Assembly: GCA_023101725.1 (NCBI GenBank)
Contig: JALJCO010001044.1
Location: 1-64,000, forward strand
DNA: 64,000 nucleotides
Direction of reading: 5' to 3'
Source of the DNA: Atherinomorus stipes
Lineage: Eukaryota > Chordata > Actinopteri > Atheriniformes > Atherinidae
How positions within the stretch are numbered: the first letter of the stretch is position 1; each line of letters opens with the position of its first letter. The translations under genes were made by a program, and so were the position numbers. The notes beneath the pieces are model-generated. The model searched no databases and was not told the origin of the DNA. It was given only the letters and a program-made list of their open reading frames with translations. Positions 46,783-57,574 of this stretch are shown here, one piece after another.

Positions 46783-47338
46783 CACATTTGTCCAGCATAC
46801 AGTTTGGCAGCAGATTAATGTGTAAAATGAGCGTAAATCAGCTTTTCTTGCTCTTTTTTAAAAGAGAAAATTAATATTTATTTGAACTTGTGAGCATATA
46901 TCTACACATAAGTCATTTTAACTTTTTTTTGTGGTTTCTACTTTAATCCTTGGAGGGTATTACAGTGCCTTGCGAAAGTATTCAGCCCCCTTGAACCTTT
47001 CAACCTTTCGCCACATTTCAGGCTTCAAACATAAAGATATAAAATTTCAATTTTTGGTCAAGAATCAACAACAAGTGGGACACAATCGTGAAGTGGAACG
47101 AAATTCATTGGATAATTTAAACTTTTTTAAGAAATAAAAAACTGAAAAGTGGGGCGTGCAATATTATTTGGCCCCTTCACTTTCAGTGCAGCAAACTCAC
47201 TCCAGAAGTTCAGTGAGGATCTCTGAATGATCCAATGTTGTCCTAAATGACTGATGATGATAAATGGAATCCACCTGTGTGTAATCAAGTCTCCATATAA
47301 ATGCACCTGCTCTGTGATAGTCTCAGGGTTCTGTTTAA

Positions 47339-48721
47339 AGGAGCTGTATCATGCTTTTCAAATGTTCCAAAAGTCAAATATAGGCATTTATAAGCTAGAT
47401 ATGTTCCCATCGTTACTATAGAAACTAATTTGGTGTTAAATATTAGTTTTTCGATGCATCTAATTTCCAACACGGAAGTAAGATGGCTGACTGTACTGAA
47501 CCGCGGAGCTCTCGACCAATTGCAGCATGTTTTACGCCCATTTCATGACGTCGCCCCGGAAGAGACACTTATTCTGAAGGGTCACAATATTGTTTGTAGC
47601 ACCGGCACCGGCAGCTCTCATGTGGATGCTAGTAGTAAACATTGATGGATAATTACTCCGATCGACGGGATAAAACAGACCAGCCTGTTATGGAGCTGTA
47701 TGCGCTCGACCCAGAGTCTGATATGGAGTTTGAAGTATACGCAGTACCACAGAAGTACCACAGAGACCCCGACAAGCAAGTAATTTAGCGAACAAATCAT
47801 AGGCTAACAGTTAGCGCTGAGCTAAGCAGCACTCACATGGATCTTGTAAACATTGATGGATAATCGGACTCCGATTGACGGGATCAAACGGAGCAGCCTG
47901 TTATGGAGCTGTATGCGCTCGACCCAGAGTCTGATATGGAGTTTGAAGTACACGCAGTACCACAGAAGTACCACAGAGACCCCTGACAAGTAAGTAAATT
48001 AGCGAACAAATCATAGCCTAACAGTTAGCGCTGAGCTGAGAGATGTGTTTACTCACCAGTGTTGTTGTCTGTCCATGCGCGTTTTTATAGTAGGAACTGC
48101 GTCAGGTTTCAGAAGTAATCCCAGAGAAAAAAAACACTTTACTGCCCGAGATTCATGAAGTTGTCAGGAGTGAAGTTCACACACAAAGTTGAGTTTTTTT
48201 TCCCCCTGCTCCTGAAGTTAAAATCCAACCACTTCTGGCAAGTCGATTCATCCAGTACAGCAAATACACTCCCACGCTGAACATAACTGCATTTTTCCCA
48301 ACTTGCTGTCCTCTAGAGCTTAAAAAAAAAAAAAAAAAAAAGGAAGAAAATTCTCCTGAACTCTGGAGCAAACGTCTGTTAGCTGATGGCTGCTTGTCTC
48401 TGAGGAAATCTTCCTGCAGGTGTTAGTTTCTTCCTCAGAGAGTGTGTATATGATTCTCTGAGTTTCTGTTCAACAGAGGGCGTCTTGCTACGATACTGAG
48501 CATGCGCATTTGGACTTTCGTGATTGGTGCCACGTTCATACGTAACGCGGTGGGTAGTCAGCCGTTTGCAGGGAGGTAGCGCTTGGTTTAAATATTCATG
48601 TAGATTACTCAAATATGCATGAATGAAGAAAAATAACGATTTAAATCATTTCTTGATAAGGAAATAACACACTGACATGCTGAAAAGCTCTTAAAAGTCC
48701 ATTTTTCATGATAGGGCTCCT
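47339..48721. mobile_element. TTAA-flanked (piggyBac-like) non-autonomous element inside Tc1
   Basis: TTAA precedes the left end (47335-47338) and follows the right end (48722-48725). Removing the element and one TTAA restores the Tc1 sequence CTGTTTAAAGCG. The ends are AGGAGCTGTATCATG and its near complement (AGGAGCCCTATCATG). At 1383 bp with no transposase, it instead carries a GC-richer promoter-like segment and a tandem duplication (47639-48040). The TTAA duplication points to the piggyBac superfamily. A hAT origin would need an 8-bp duplication, which is not seen. Confidence 0.8.
47639..48040 (+). repeat. Tandem duplication containing an exon-like frame
   Basis: About 190 bp starting 'cattgatggataat' occurs at 47639-47825 and again at 47849-48040. 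In the first copy, ATG at 47644 opens a 46-codon frame (MDNYSDRRDKTDQPVMELYA..., DPESDMEFEVYAVPQKYHRD) closing soon after a GTAATT. In the second copy the corresponding point is a consensus donor, GTAAGT, and the frame start carries a one-base shift. The unit looks like a first coding exon with its donor. I do not recognise the protein. Confidence 0.7.
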
Positions 48722-48740
48722 TTAAAGCGTAGAGAGCATC

Positions 48741-49757
48741 ATGAAGACCAAGGAACACACCAAGTAGGTCCGAGATACTGTTGTGGAGAAGTTTAAAGCC
48801 GGATTTGGATACAAAAAGATTTCCCAAGCTTTTAAATATCTCAAGGAGCACTGTGCAAGCAATCATATTGAAATGGATGGAGTATCAGACCACTGCGAAT
48901 CTACAAAGACCCGGCCGTCCCTCCAAACTTTCATCTCAAACAAGAAGACTGATCAGAGATGCAGCCAAGAGGCCCATGATCACTCTGGATGAACTGCAGA
49001 GATCTACAGCTGAGGTGGGAGAGTCTGTCCATAGGACAACAATCAGTCGTACACTGCACAAATCTGGACTTTATGGAAGAGTGGCAAGAAGAAAGCCATT
49101 TCTCAAAGATATCCATAAAAAGTCTCGTTTAAAGTTTGCCACGAGCCACCTGGGAGACACACCAAACGTGGAAGAAGGTGCTCTGGTCAGATGAAACCAA
49201 AATCGAACTTTTTGGCCACAATGCAAAACGATATGTTTGGCGTAAAAGCAACACAGCTCATCACCCTGAACACACCATCCCCACTGCCAAACATGGTGGT
49301 GGCAGCATCATGGTTTGGGCCTGCTTTTCTTCAGCAGGGACAGGGAAGATGGTTAAAATTGATGGGAAGATGGATGGAGCCAAATACAGGACCATTCTGG
49401 AAGAAAACCTGTTGGAGTCTGCAAAAGACCTGAGACTGGGACGGAGATTTGTCTTCCAACAGGACAATGATCCAAAACATAAAGCCAAATCTACAATGGA
49501 ATGGTTCACAAATAAACGTATCCAGGTGTTAGAATGGCCAAGTCAAAGTCCAGACCTGAATCCAATCGAGAATCTGTGGAAAGAGCTGAAGACTGCTGTT
49601 CACAAACGCTCTCCATCCAACCTCACTGAGCTCGAGCTGTTTTGCAAGGAAGAATGGGCAAGAATTTCAGTTCTCTCGATGTGCAAAACTGATAGAGACA
49701 TACCCCAAGCGACTTGCAGCTGTAATTGCACCAAAAGGTGGCGCTACAAAGTATTAA
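48741..49757 (+). pseudogene. Tc1 transposase pseudogene (DD34E)
   Basis: It begins MKTKEHTK at 48741, but the ninth codon is TAG (48765-48767). Family blocks then appear in three frames: EKFKAGFGYKKISQAF; ISRSTVQAIILKW with GRPSKLSSQTRRLIRD (HTH region and GRPS linker); and LWSDETKIELFGHNAKRYVW, HGGGSIMVWACFS, FQQDNDPKHKAK and WPSQSPDLNPIENLWKEL. The catalytic Asp (SDE), Asp (QQD) and Glu (PIE) are all kept, with 34 residues between the last two. Frameshifts lie near 48830, 49150-49190 and 49670 (an extra T before the C-terminal AKLIETYPKRL region). The normal stop is at 49755-49757. Confidence 0.93.
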
Positions 49758-49976
49758 CGCAAGGGGGCCGAATAATATTGCACGCCCCACTTTTCAGTTT
49801 TTTATTTTTTCAAAAAGTTTAAATTATCCAATAAATTTCGTTCCACTTCACGATTGTGTCCCACTTGTTGTTAATTCTTGACAAAAAATTTAAATTTTAT
49901 ATCTTTGTTTGAAACCTGGAATGTAGCGAAAGGTTGAAAGGTTCAAGGGGGCTGAATACTTTCGCAAGGCACTGTA

Positions 49977-52538
49977 TTTCTTTGCAACTTAAGATTTAAA
50001 CCCATTCATGATTCTATTTCACTCTATTAAAAAGGTTTTTATTACTTTTCAATTTTTCCAGGTTTTACACACATGGCCCAGTCAAAAGTTTGAACAAATT
50101 AAATCAGGAGGTGCGTCATTACTTCTCTCCCTTTCACTGTTGGAAATTTCAGTTTTTGACAGCAATGTATCCAGATGAAAAACAAAAATTTTCATCTTCA
50201 TCCTCATTTCCTTTTTGGTGACGCACCATTTCATTTCCTTCAGCCACTGAGCTGAAAATGTGCAACCGGAGGGTGTTAATGCATTAGCTGTGTGTGCCAT
50301 TATTAAATCTGGAGGACGAGTCTCTGCCTTGGAAAACCTGACAGCCAGTTGTTTGCTCCGGCTCCAGCTGTTTATATATTTGGCTGCTGGTGTTTATTAG
50401 TCAGGCCATCGTTGTGTTTATCTCACCCAAGCTATTAATTAAAAACACTCCGAGTGGTGAGATGACACTAACAAAACATAGAATAATTATGTTATTAAAG
50501 CCTTTACATCTGGCCCAGCTGCCCTAATCTAGAGTCTTAAAGCAGCCCAGAGAGCAGGAATTATTAGTCAAATTAAGTGATTATTTTGTTTGTTCATCTA
50601 TCAGTAAGGTGTTTATGTTTAATGTTTGTGTCACCCATCTGGATACATATTTGTGAGCATCTGCGCAGTTTTGTGTCACAAACCTTGTTAGGTGTTTGTG
50701 ACCTTTCTGGTTCTCTAGATGCTGGCTGGACTAACACCTCCCCCGATTAAACGGTGGGATTAGCTCTGCATGATGAGGTATTGAGTTACAAGCCAATCAG
50801 ACGGCGGGATTAGTCGCTCAGGTACAGTTACTTGAGTACCTGCCATCCTCAACTTTGCTTGACATGGGTCAAGATGCGGTCAAACGGTGACCACACACTC
50901 TCACACAGGCTGAAATGCACTGCGACAGCCATCTGTTCACACGCAGCGTGCTTCATTTCTTTATAACCTGTTTATAAGATGAACAGGAGGGGCAAGAATC
51001 TTTTATTTTCCTCAAATAACTTATTAATCCAGTCAGCTCAAAGCATCACAGAGTAGTAAAAAAAAATAGTGCTCTGATAGTCTGGGGTGATGCTTGGCTA
51101 CTGAATTAGCATAGAAAAGTGCTGTCCTTCCACTCTCTCTTCCATCCTTATTTTCATCCGTCTCAGTCTGCTACAATTTTCCCTCCTCCTTCCTTTGTTT
51201 GGGAACTATTGTCCACCAGATTCTCCTGGTGCCCTGGAAGAGCACAAAAGCACAACACTCAGGAAGTGATTAGTGGCTTAACGAGGAGGAGGCTTTAGGG
51301 AGGGAGTTAGCGGGATGTATGGCCTTTTCCAAGAGACTGGTAAGGGGGTTAAAGTTTCAGGGCTTAAAAGGTTAGTGTTAGGTTGTCGAGGTCACCAGTG
51401 AGGTTAATTAGGAGCTAGGCTTTTGTTTACAAGGGATAAGGAGACGCAGCAGTGATTCACTTTGTCTCCTCGCTGTGCTCCTCTAGCCGTCCTGGTGGTG
51501 TCATCCATCCACTTTTAGCTAGCTCTGCATCCCCTCCTCCACCCTGATAATTGTTCTGTTGCTAAATAGAGATGTGGATGAACTGACTTAGTTAAAACGT
51601 AACAATCAACTTCAACATGCGTGTTTCGAGTATCTTTCCTCAAGTATGTTTGGCATGTCCTTCCTGCTTTAATCAGAAGAATGTCTTTAAGTTGGAGGAG
51701 CTCTGAACGTGACTGTTGTGTGTGTTTTTTCCATTGTTCTGTTGTAATAACATCCAGAGAAACATGCTGCATTTGTCTGGAGACATCTTGAGTAGCGCAG
51801 ACAGAATGACGCAACGTTCAAAGAGGAGAGGTGCAGCGAAGTAACACTGAACAAGTTTATGTGGCTGCATTTTTCATTTCCAGCTTCTTTTATTTATTTA
51901 TTTTTGTAGAATTATGGTCAGGCCTCACTTGACGACCCCAGTCTCACCAGTAAAAGTACACCATGTTTTCCCCTCATGTTCAAAATGCATTGGTTTCACA
52001 ATCAATGCTTGCAAACTGTGAAATGGTTGCATATGCTTGGATTCTCCTTTTCTAAAAGGCAGCGCTCGTATGACATGATGGGAATTGTGACACATGGATA
52101 GCCAGAAGTTAAAAGCTTTAACCATGTAGATTTTTTTGTAACTGACCATTAAATCTGTGACATTCTACTGACCCAACTGTTCACATTGTGATCCAGGTTT
52201 AATAGATCTAGCTCAGTCCCTAACGGCTGTCTGTTGGCAGTGCAGTTGAAATAAAACAACTTGAAGTGACTTGGTTTTTTATTATTCCAAAACAAAAAGC
52301 AAAATTAAGTTCACTGTTTCTTTGCTGGAAGGGTGGGGAGCAAAGGCAGTTCTAGGATCACAGATTTAGGGGTCTTGAGCTGCCCAGCCAGGCAAGATAA
52401 ATGTCATTGTTTTGTTCAGTTTAACACAATTTCATTCCCATATTCATTAAAGATAGTCAAAACACTATTTGGGAAGTTTGTGACTAATTATCAAGAGAGA
52501 AGCTGTGATAGAAACTGACTGGTGCTTTGTTCCAGTGG
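49977..52538. other. Unique non-coding DNA, candidate regulatory region
   Basis: Low repeat content compared with the preceding 15 kb. 50320-50700 contains TTAATTAA (near 50435), several AAATTA/TTATTAG motifs and little microsatellite, as often seen in conserved non-coding elements around Six genes. No coding frame. Confidence 0.3.
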
Positions 52539-52902
52539 TGAACCAGATCCCCCAAACCCCCCTTTCCCCCCCCTTTTTCTGATCATTTTCAAGCCTTAGA
52601 TTAAAATTTTTTATCATCCAGCATCCAGAAACAAAGTTATTACTGCTGCTATTTAAAAATCCCAATTTAGCTTTATCTTGATGAGAGGGGCTTCATTTGG
52701 GCATGCAGGTGTTGTGTCTACGCGGTGAACCAGATTCATCAAAATCCCATTTATCCTTCTTATTTATGGAGGATAAACAGCTCAGGTTTAATTTCCAGCC
52801 TAAGACCATTTACTGCATGTCCTGCCTACTCTTTCTGAACCCCTTTTTCTGTTGTTCTAATGCTCTAAACAAAGTTAGGCTATTACTGCTGCTATTTGGA
52901 TG
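52539..52902. repeat. Diverged direct repeat
   Basis: 'ggtgaaccagat' at about 52539 and 52725, and 'acaaagttattactgctgctattt' at about 52632 against 'acaaagttaggctattactgctgctattt' at about 52869, occur in the same order. The second copy is longer. Class unknown; it may be part of a larger relic reaching the 'aggggtgct..agcaccccct' sequence near 53077-53120. Confidence 0.5.
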
Positions 52903-54894
52903 CAATGTGGGTGAGACCGTACCATTTTTGAGGGATGGGAGTTTGATTTTTGTTGTGAAAATATTACATTTCAATTAAGTACAGTATTTTTTTTAACACT
53001 TCAAGGTTGCAAAAAAAGCACATACAGTTAAAATATATACAGTGTATACAACAGTGTATATACAGTGCATATTTTAGGGGTGCTGGGGTTCAATTGAGGG
53101 GTGCTTTAGCAGCACCCCCTAAAATGGGCTTAAATCGCCTGTGATGGGGTGATCTCTGCAGGCTGATGCCATTTCTTCTGGTCCTGCCCAAACTTTGGGA
53201 CCTTCTGGGAAAAGGTCACATAATTCATTCTTGAAGCCCTTAACATAGAATTAGACTTCTCCTTTACCTGTTGGTGTCTTGGAAGTTTGCCTGAAGGATT
53301 AAATAAAAAGGACAGATATCTAGTGAAGATATTGTTGACTGCAAGTAAGAAGACGATCACAAATACTGGCTCCAACCAAAACCTCCTACTGTGAAGCTTC
53401 TTATAAATATTGCCAACTTGATTTACTACCTGGAGACACTATGACTTCAGACAGAAAAAGGGGAGAAACTTTAGGAAAAAGAAGTAGGATTGTTACAAAC
53501 ATGAAGAACAACAATGTCTACCTGTATCTGTGGCATTTGTTATGCCATATGGTCTAAATTCTGCACCTTTGCTGTGTTATTCTATGATAACTGTACTGCA
53601 GTGCCCTTTAATCAATGACACTTATACTGTTATGCATATATCAAACCCCTCACAAGTTTCAATGTTACAAACAAAACAAAAATGAAAAAAAGAGGTGGGG
53701 AAAAAAAAGACAATGGGAGGAAAATTGAGAGGTACAACTCGTGTTGAGGATGTTGTGCAGGACCACTTTAGTTTGGCTTCTAATCTATCAATCATTACCT
53801 CCTCCTCATAAGCATCTTTGGTCTTTTAAATGGTGAAAAAATTAAATATTTAGGAAACTTAGTTAAAAAAGGCGAATGATTGTCCAAATCTTTGAATCTT
53901 TATTGTGATATTGCAGCATTCTCTCATGAAATCAGGATGCCTAAACAGAAAGTGTGACACTGGTTTGTTGAGCAAAACAAAACGTGATGAAAATGTGAAT
54001 TCAGCAAAAACTAAAGGTTAAATCTTATACAGTTATGAGCTGAAAAGGAGAAAACAAACATGGAGATAGGAATATTGTGATCTAAGCTTTCTCCTCTGGT
54101 GAGGAGACATGCATGTTTAGATGGGGAATCTGCTTTTTCTCTCCTCATTTCCTCCACTAGAAACTCCACTAGTGACTAGACGCAAACAAAACAAAAGTGC
54201 TGTTTTGCACATCTTATTTAGCCAGCTGAAGGGTGAAACACTGGTTACAAGCTTGCTGCCTTTTGACCAACACCACTGCAGCAATGAGCCCTATGGTACA
54301 TCTTAACCCAAATCTGCCCAAACTTAAAAGGCGGATAGGTGAATTACTTTTATTTTACTGGCTGCTTAAATATGAACAATTCTCAAAACATTTTCCACCT
54401 GCAGAGATCTAGGACTGTATTTTAGTTTCAGACTGAAAGGTGAGAACTTATGCTGATTCAGCTCTTTATGTGATGGACAATGTGACCAGTGAATGCAACA
54501 AAATCAGTATCAAAAACTTCCCTCTAACAATCTTTTTCATCCAGTTTGTTAAACAGTGATTCAATTAAGCATGTACATCTGTTGAATAATCTTTTACTAA
54601 CGGCTTCTTTGCTGTTATCTAAAATTTTAACACAAAAAATACAATGAATTTCTTAATTACCAAACTTAAAAAAAACAACTTTCCTTTTTTAATTTCCCTT
54701 TTCATTGTAAACCTCATTTAATTGATTCATCTAGAATGAAAAACTGGCACAACAGTCCTCAAACCACCATGCAGGGACATCTGTCTCTTTAATTGGCATT
54801 AACCCTTTAAACCGGGTGACCCCCTTTTTCACGCCCAACACAGGAGCTATTAGAGGCGTGAGTGTGCAGCCTCACAGGGTGAAATGCTGTATAA

Positions 54895-54896
<2 letters not shown>
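52903..54896. other. Non-coding stretch
   Basis: Nothing recognised except a small inverted motif 'aggggtgct..agcaccccct' at about 53077-53120, probably a transposon end relic. Confidence 0.4.
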
Positions 54897-54937
<41 letters not shown>

Positions 54938-54947
54938 GGGGGGGGGG
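54897..54947. repeat. (GT)n microsatellite with G run
   Basis: About 19 GT units followed by about 13 G residues. Confidence 0.97.
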
Positions 54948-55074
54948 TTCTGCTTAGATTTGAATGCCGTTGGATGAACCCTACTTTAATTCACACAGTT
55001 ATGTTTCCATCACCTCAGTGGGTTTTATATGAACCTATATTAATTTCTTAGACAAAACATTCATGCAGGTATGT

Positions 55075-55290
55075 CATGATTAAGGGGGAGGGGAACATAC
55101 ACATACAGACAGCAGTGTGAAGTGTGCCACTCTCCAAAGCATATGGTCCAGGGCAGCCAAATGTTAATGTTGATTGAATATGCTGCTCCATTACACTAAT
55201 GTTAGCAGGCTGAATAGCCCTGATGCTAATCCTGAATCTCCCAACTTATGGATATTAGAGAATAGAAAAGTGATTAGAAAGTGATTAGAG
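55075..55290. promoter_or_regulatory. Cluster of GATTA/TAATCC motifs upstream of the Six gene
   Basis: TAATCC at 55227-55232 and GATTA at 55079-55083, 55272-55276 and 55283-55287 lie about 0.9-1.1 kb before the Six start codon. TAATCC/GATTA is the core bound by K50 homeodomain proteins such as Otx/Crx. Functional role is inferred from motif and position only. Confidence 0.3.
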
Positions 55291-56019
55291 TGATGGGAGA
55301 CCACTTAGAGAAACATACGCTTTGAGGTCTGGATGAGATTTCCGATCTCACCGGTGCGGTCAGCATTACTGCTATTAATGATGCAAGCGGCTTACTGGCA
55401 GGACCAGAAAGGTTATGAGATTTAGCTGATAGCTGATTGCAATGTGAGTTCACCTCAGTTCAGTTTACCTCTAATTCTTCTTTAAATGTCATATAATCAT
55501 CTTACCCTCATGCTGAAGGAAACCTTCATTATGTTTGTTATTTAAAGCTGAAAATGAGTGAAAATGTGGCCAGTGTCCAAAGAAAAACTGGGGAAGCTCT
55601 TCAGAAGTAATGAACTACAGTATTGGTTAAGACCAAAAGATTAAATCTGGGCTACCCTTGAAGAGGGGGTAACCCTAGAAAATTTTTCCCCACAGTTCTG
55701 TTCCAAAATTAACTTGAGATCAGGGGGTCTTTATTTAGTTAAAGACAAGTCTGCACCATCTTTCATCAGAAATTATCCTGCAAGTAATTTTGCTAAAAAA
55801 TCTAAGAAGTGTCGGAGTAGGAGATCCACTTCTGGATTTTTATGTGTGATCCTGTTTGCAAACACTTTTCACTTATCAAAAAAAAAGAAACGTAAAGAAG
55901 CCAAAATTAGTCACATATCAAAAAAACACAGCAAAGCAAACATGTGACAACAGAGACCACTGCAGACTTCATGTGTCCAGCTTGTGCATAAGGAGTGACA
56001 TAGGCTAAATCCTCTGTTT

Positions 56020-56194
56020 GATTGACAGCGCTGCCATGACAACCCCGCATCAGCTCAGGGTGTCCAATGAGGAATCAAATCACGGATCCCTCCCTGACTC
56101 TCAGGTGAACTAAAAAGTCAGACTTGGACGGATTTCTGTCAGTCTGCTCTAGAAACGCTGTTCATGTCGTCTTTGGTTTCACTCTGAAATTCAG
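56020..56194 (+). promoter_or_regulatory. Proximal promoter / 5' leader of the Six gene with a 7-codon uORF
   Basis: A CCAAT box (56064-56068, in 'gtgtccaatgagg') lies 127 bases before the ATG, with no strong TATA box. An upstream ORF, ATG at 56164 to TGA at 56187 (seven codons), ends seven bases before the main start. The transcription start is not visible, so whether the uORF is in the mRNA is inferred. Confidence 0.4.
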
Positions 56195-56889
56195 ATGGTT
56201 TTCAGGTCTCCGCTCGACTTTTTCTCAGCCTCCCGCCTCCTCCTGCCGCACTTTGCCGATGCACCCCCTGTCCTGCCTCGTTCCCGGTCACCGGAGGACC
56301 CTCCCACCGCTTGCCCTTCCCTGGCTCTCCCGGGACTTTGCTTCTCCGCAGCGCAGATCGCCAGCGTGTGCGAAACTTTGGAAGAGACCGGAGACATCGA
56401 GCGGCTGGCCCGCTTCCTCTGGTCACTCCCGGTGACCGCCGACGGCCGCGACTCCATCTCCGAGCACGAATCCGTGCTACGGGCTCGCGCAGTGGTGGCC
56501 TACCATACGGGAAGTTTCCGGGAGCTCTATCGCATTCTGGAGACGCATCGATTTACGCGCGCCTCGCACGGGAAACTGCAGGCGATGTGGCTCGAGGCTC
56601 ACTACCGGGAAGCAGAAAAGCTCCGGGGGAGGCCGCTTGGACCCGTGGACAAGTACCGCGTTAGGAAGAAGTTCCCCTTACCCAGGACCATCTGGGATGG
56701 AGAACAGAAGACACATTGCTTCAAAGAGCGCACGCGGGGGCTGCTGAGAGAGTGGTACCTGCAGGACCCCTATCCCAACCCGGGGAAGAAGCGGGAGCTC
56801 GCACACGCCACAGGACTGACACCGACCCAAGTTGGGAACTGGTTCAAAAACCGGAGACAGAGGGACCGAGCGGCAGCAGCCAAAAACAG
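56195..56889 (+). CDS. six7: Six gene exon 1 (residues 1-231 plus two bases)
   Basis: GC-rich exon encoding the N-terminus, SIX domain and homeodomain. The ATG at 56195 is chosen because the following residues match the Six3 N-terminus and no upstream in-frame ATG is present. It ends AAAAACAG before the donor GTCAGC at 56890. The six residues read past the donor are intron. Confidence 0.95.
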
Positions 56890-57574
56890 GTCAGCAGAGA
56901 TAACTTAAAATATTGTGATAAGAACTTTTATTACAATTATCAGAATCCGTTCACTTCCTCATCTTATTTATTTATAAATGAAATATCGGCAAGATATTGG
57001 GATTTAATAGATTCATGATGAATCAATTAAATCAAAGCAATTTTGTGGATTTAAATATGGCGTTTCTTTAGCTTATTAGTCATTTAAATTCTTTTTCATT
57101 TAGTGATTTAGACACGCAGGGCTGTGCGTAAAAGGGCCATTCATGCGCAAAAGCGCACAGACTCAGCTTGTAGGTTTTTTCTTTTTGCAACTTTGACATG
57201 GCCAATTTTTGTTGCCATTCCTCAGGAATTTGCTTCAGAGTGAGTGTGCGAATCCTGCGCGTGAAGGTCAAACTTAATTTGACAGTACTGGGATTAGTAG
57301 TCGGCCTATATTTTAATTTTTTGTCAGGCTTTCGCAGTATTTCATTTCTCAGTTTGATTTAATTGATTTTTTAAATTAAATATTCTGCTTTTCAGTGCTG
57401 CTTTCTCTTTTAACGCGTTTCTTCTTTATTTTCAGATTGCAGCACCACCGCACGTGTCCAGATAGTGCCCGTGCACTAAGCGGAGGAGACTGCAGTCCAG
57501 ACGGCAGCGCAGAGCGCGCGGATGGCGAAACTTTCCTCTCAGTAACGGACAGTGATTCGGACTTGGATGTCTGA
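56195..57574 (+). CDS. six7: Six3/6-class homeobox transcription factor, six7-like (2 exons, 277 aa)
   Basis: Joining 56195-56889 and 57436-57574 gives 834 nt. The protein starts [10 protein letters not shown], as Six3 does. The SIX domain (about 47-161; [40 protein letters not shown]) mediates partner and Groucho binding. The homeodomain (about 162-221; [51 protein letters not shown]) is the Six3/6 type, with the intron splitting the Arg of KNR|LQ as in SIX3. The 46-residue tail ends [11 protein letters not shown], a short relative of the Six3 end. Many substitutions in normally invariant positions and the short tail favour teleost six7, known from cone photoreceptor development. A fast-evolving six3 paralog is the alternative. 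It acts in the nucleus. Confidence 0.92.
56890..57435 (+). other. Six gene intron
   Basis: 546 bp, GT at 56890-56891 and TTTTCAG at 57429-57435. AT-rich, no recognisable element. Confidence 0.9.
57436..57574 (+). CDS. six7: Six gene exon 2 (C-terminal tail)
   Basis: After the acceptor it completes Arg232 and encodes LQHH, a Ser/Asp-rich stretch ([15 protein letters not shown]) and the terminal SDSDLDV, stop TGA at 57572-57574. The exon lies in DNA without a long open frame, and its identity rests on exact phase and the conserved KNRLQH and terminal acidic motifs. Confidence 0.93.

Larger units (their letters stand above)
46963..49974 (+). mobile_element. Tc1 transposon, full-length ends, split by a TTAA element
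   Basis: The terminal inverted repeats begin CAGTGCCTTGCGAAAGTATT. The inverted match covers about 200 bp at each end (about 46963-47170 and 49765-49974), with TA on both sides (46961-46962, 49975-49976). Removing the insert at 47339-48721 leaves about 1.6 kb, the standard Tc1 size, with a transposase pseudogene between long TIRs. Both ends are well preserved, so the copy is fairly young. Confidence 0.95.

Noticed and set aside
47339..48721. hAT assignment of the element inside Tc1
   Set aside because: Only TTAA is duplicated, and restoring one TTAA recreates the Tc1 sequence exactly; an 8-bp duplication is absent.
56195..57574. Naming the Six gene six3 or six6
   Set aside because: Long conserved Six3/Six6 C-terminal tails are missing and several homeodomain/SIX positions invariant in those proteins differ (for example the GLLREWY and [12 protein letters not shown] segments), so six7 fits better.
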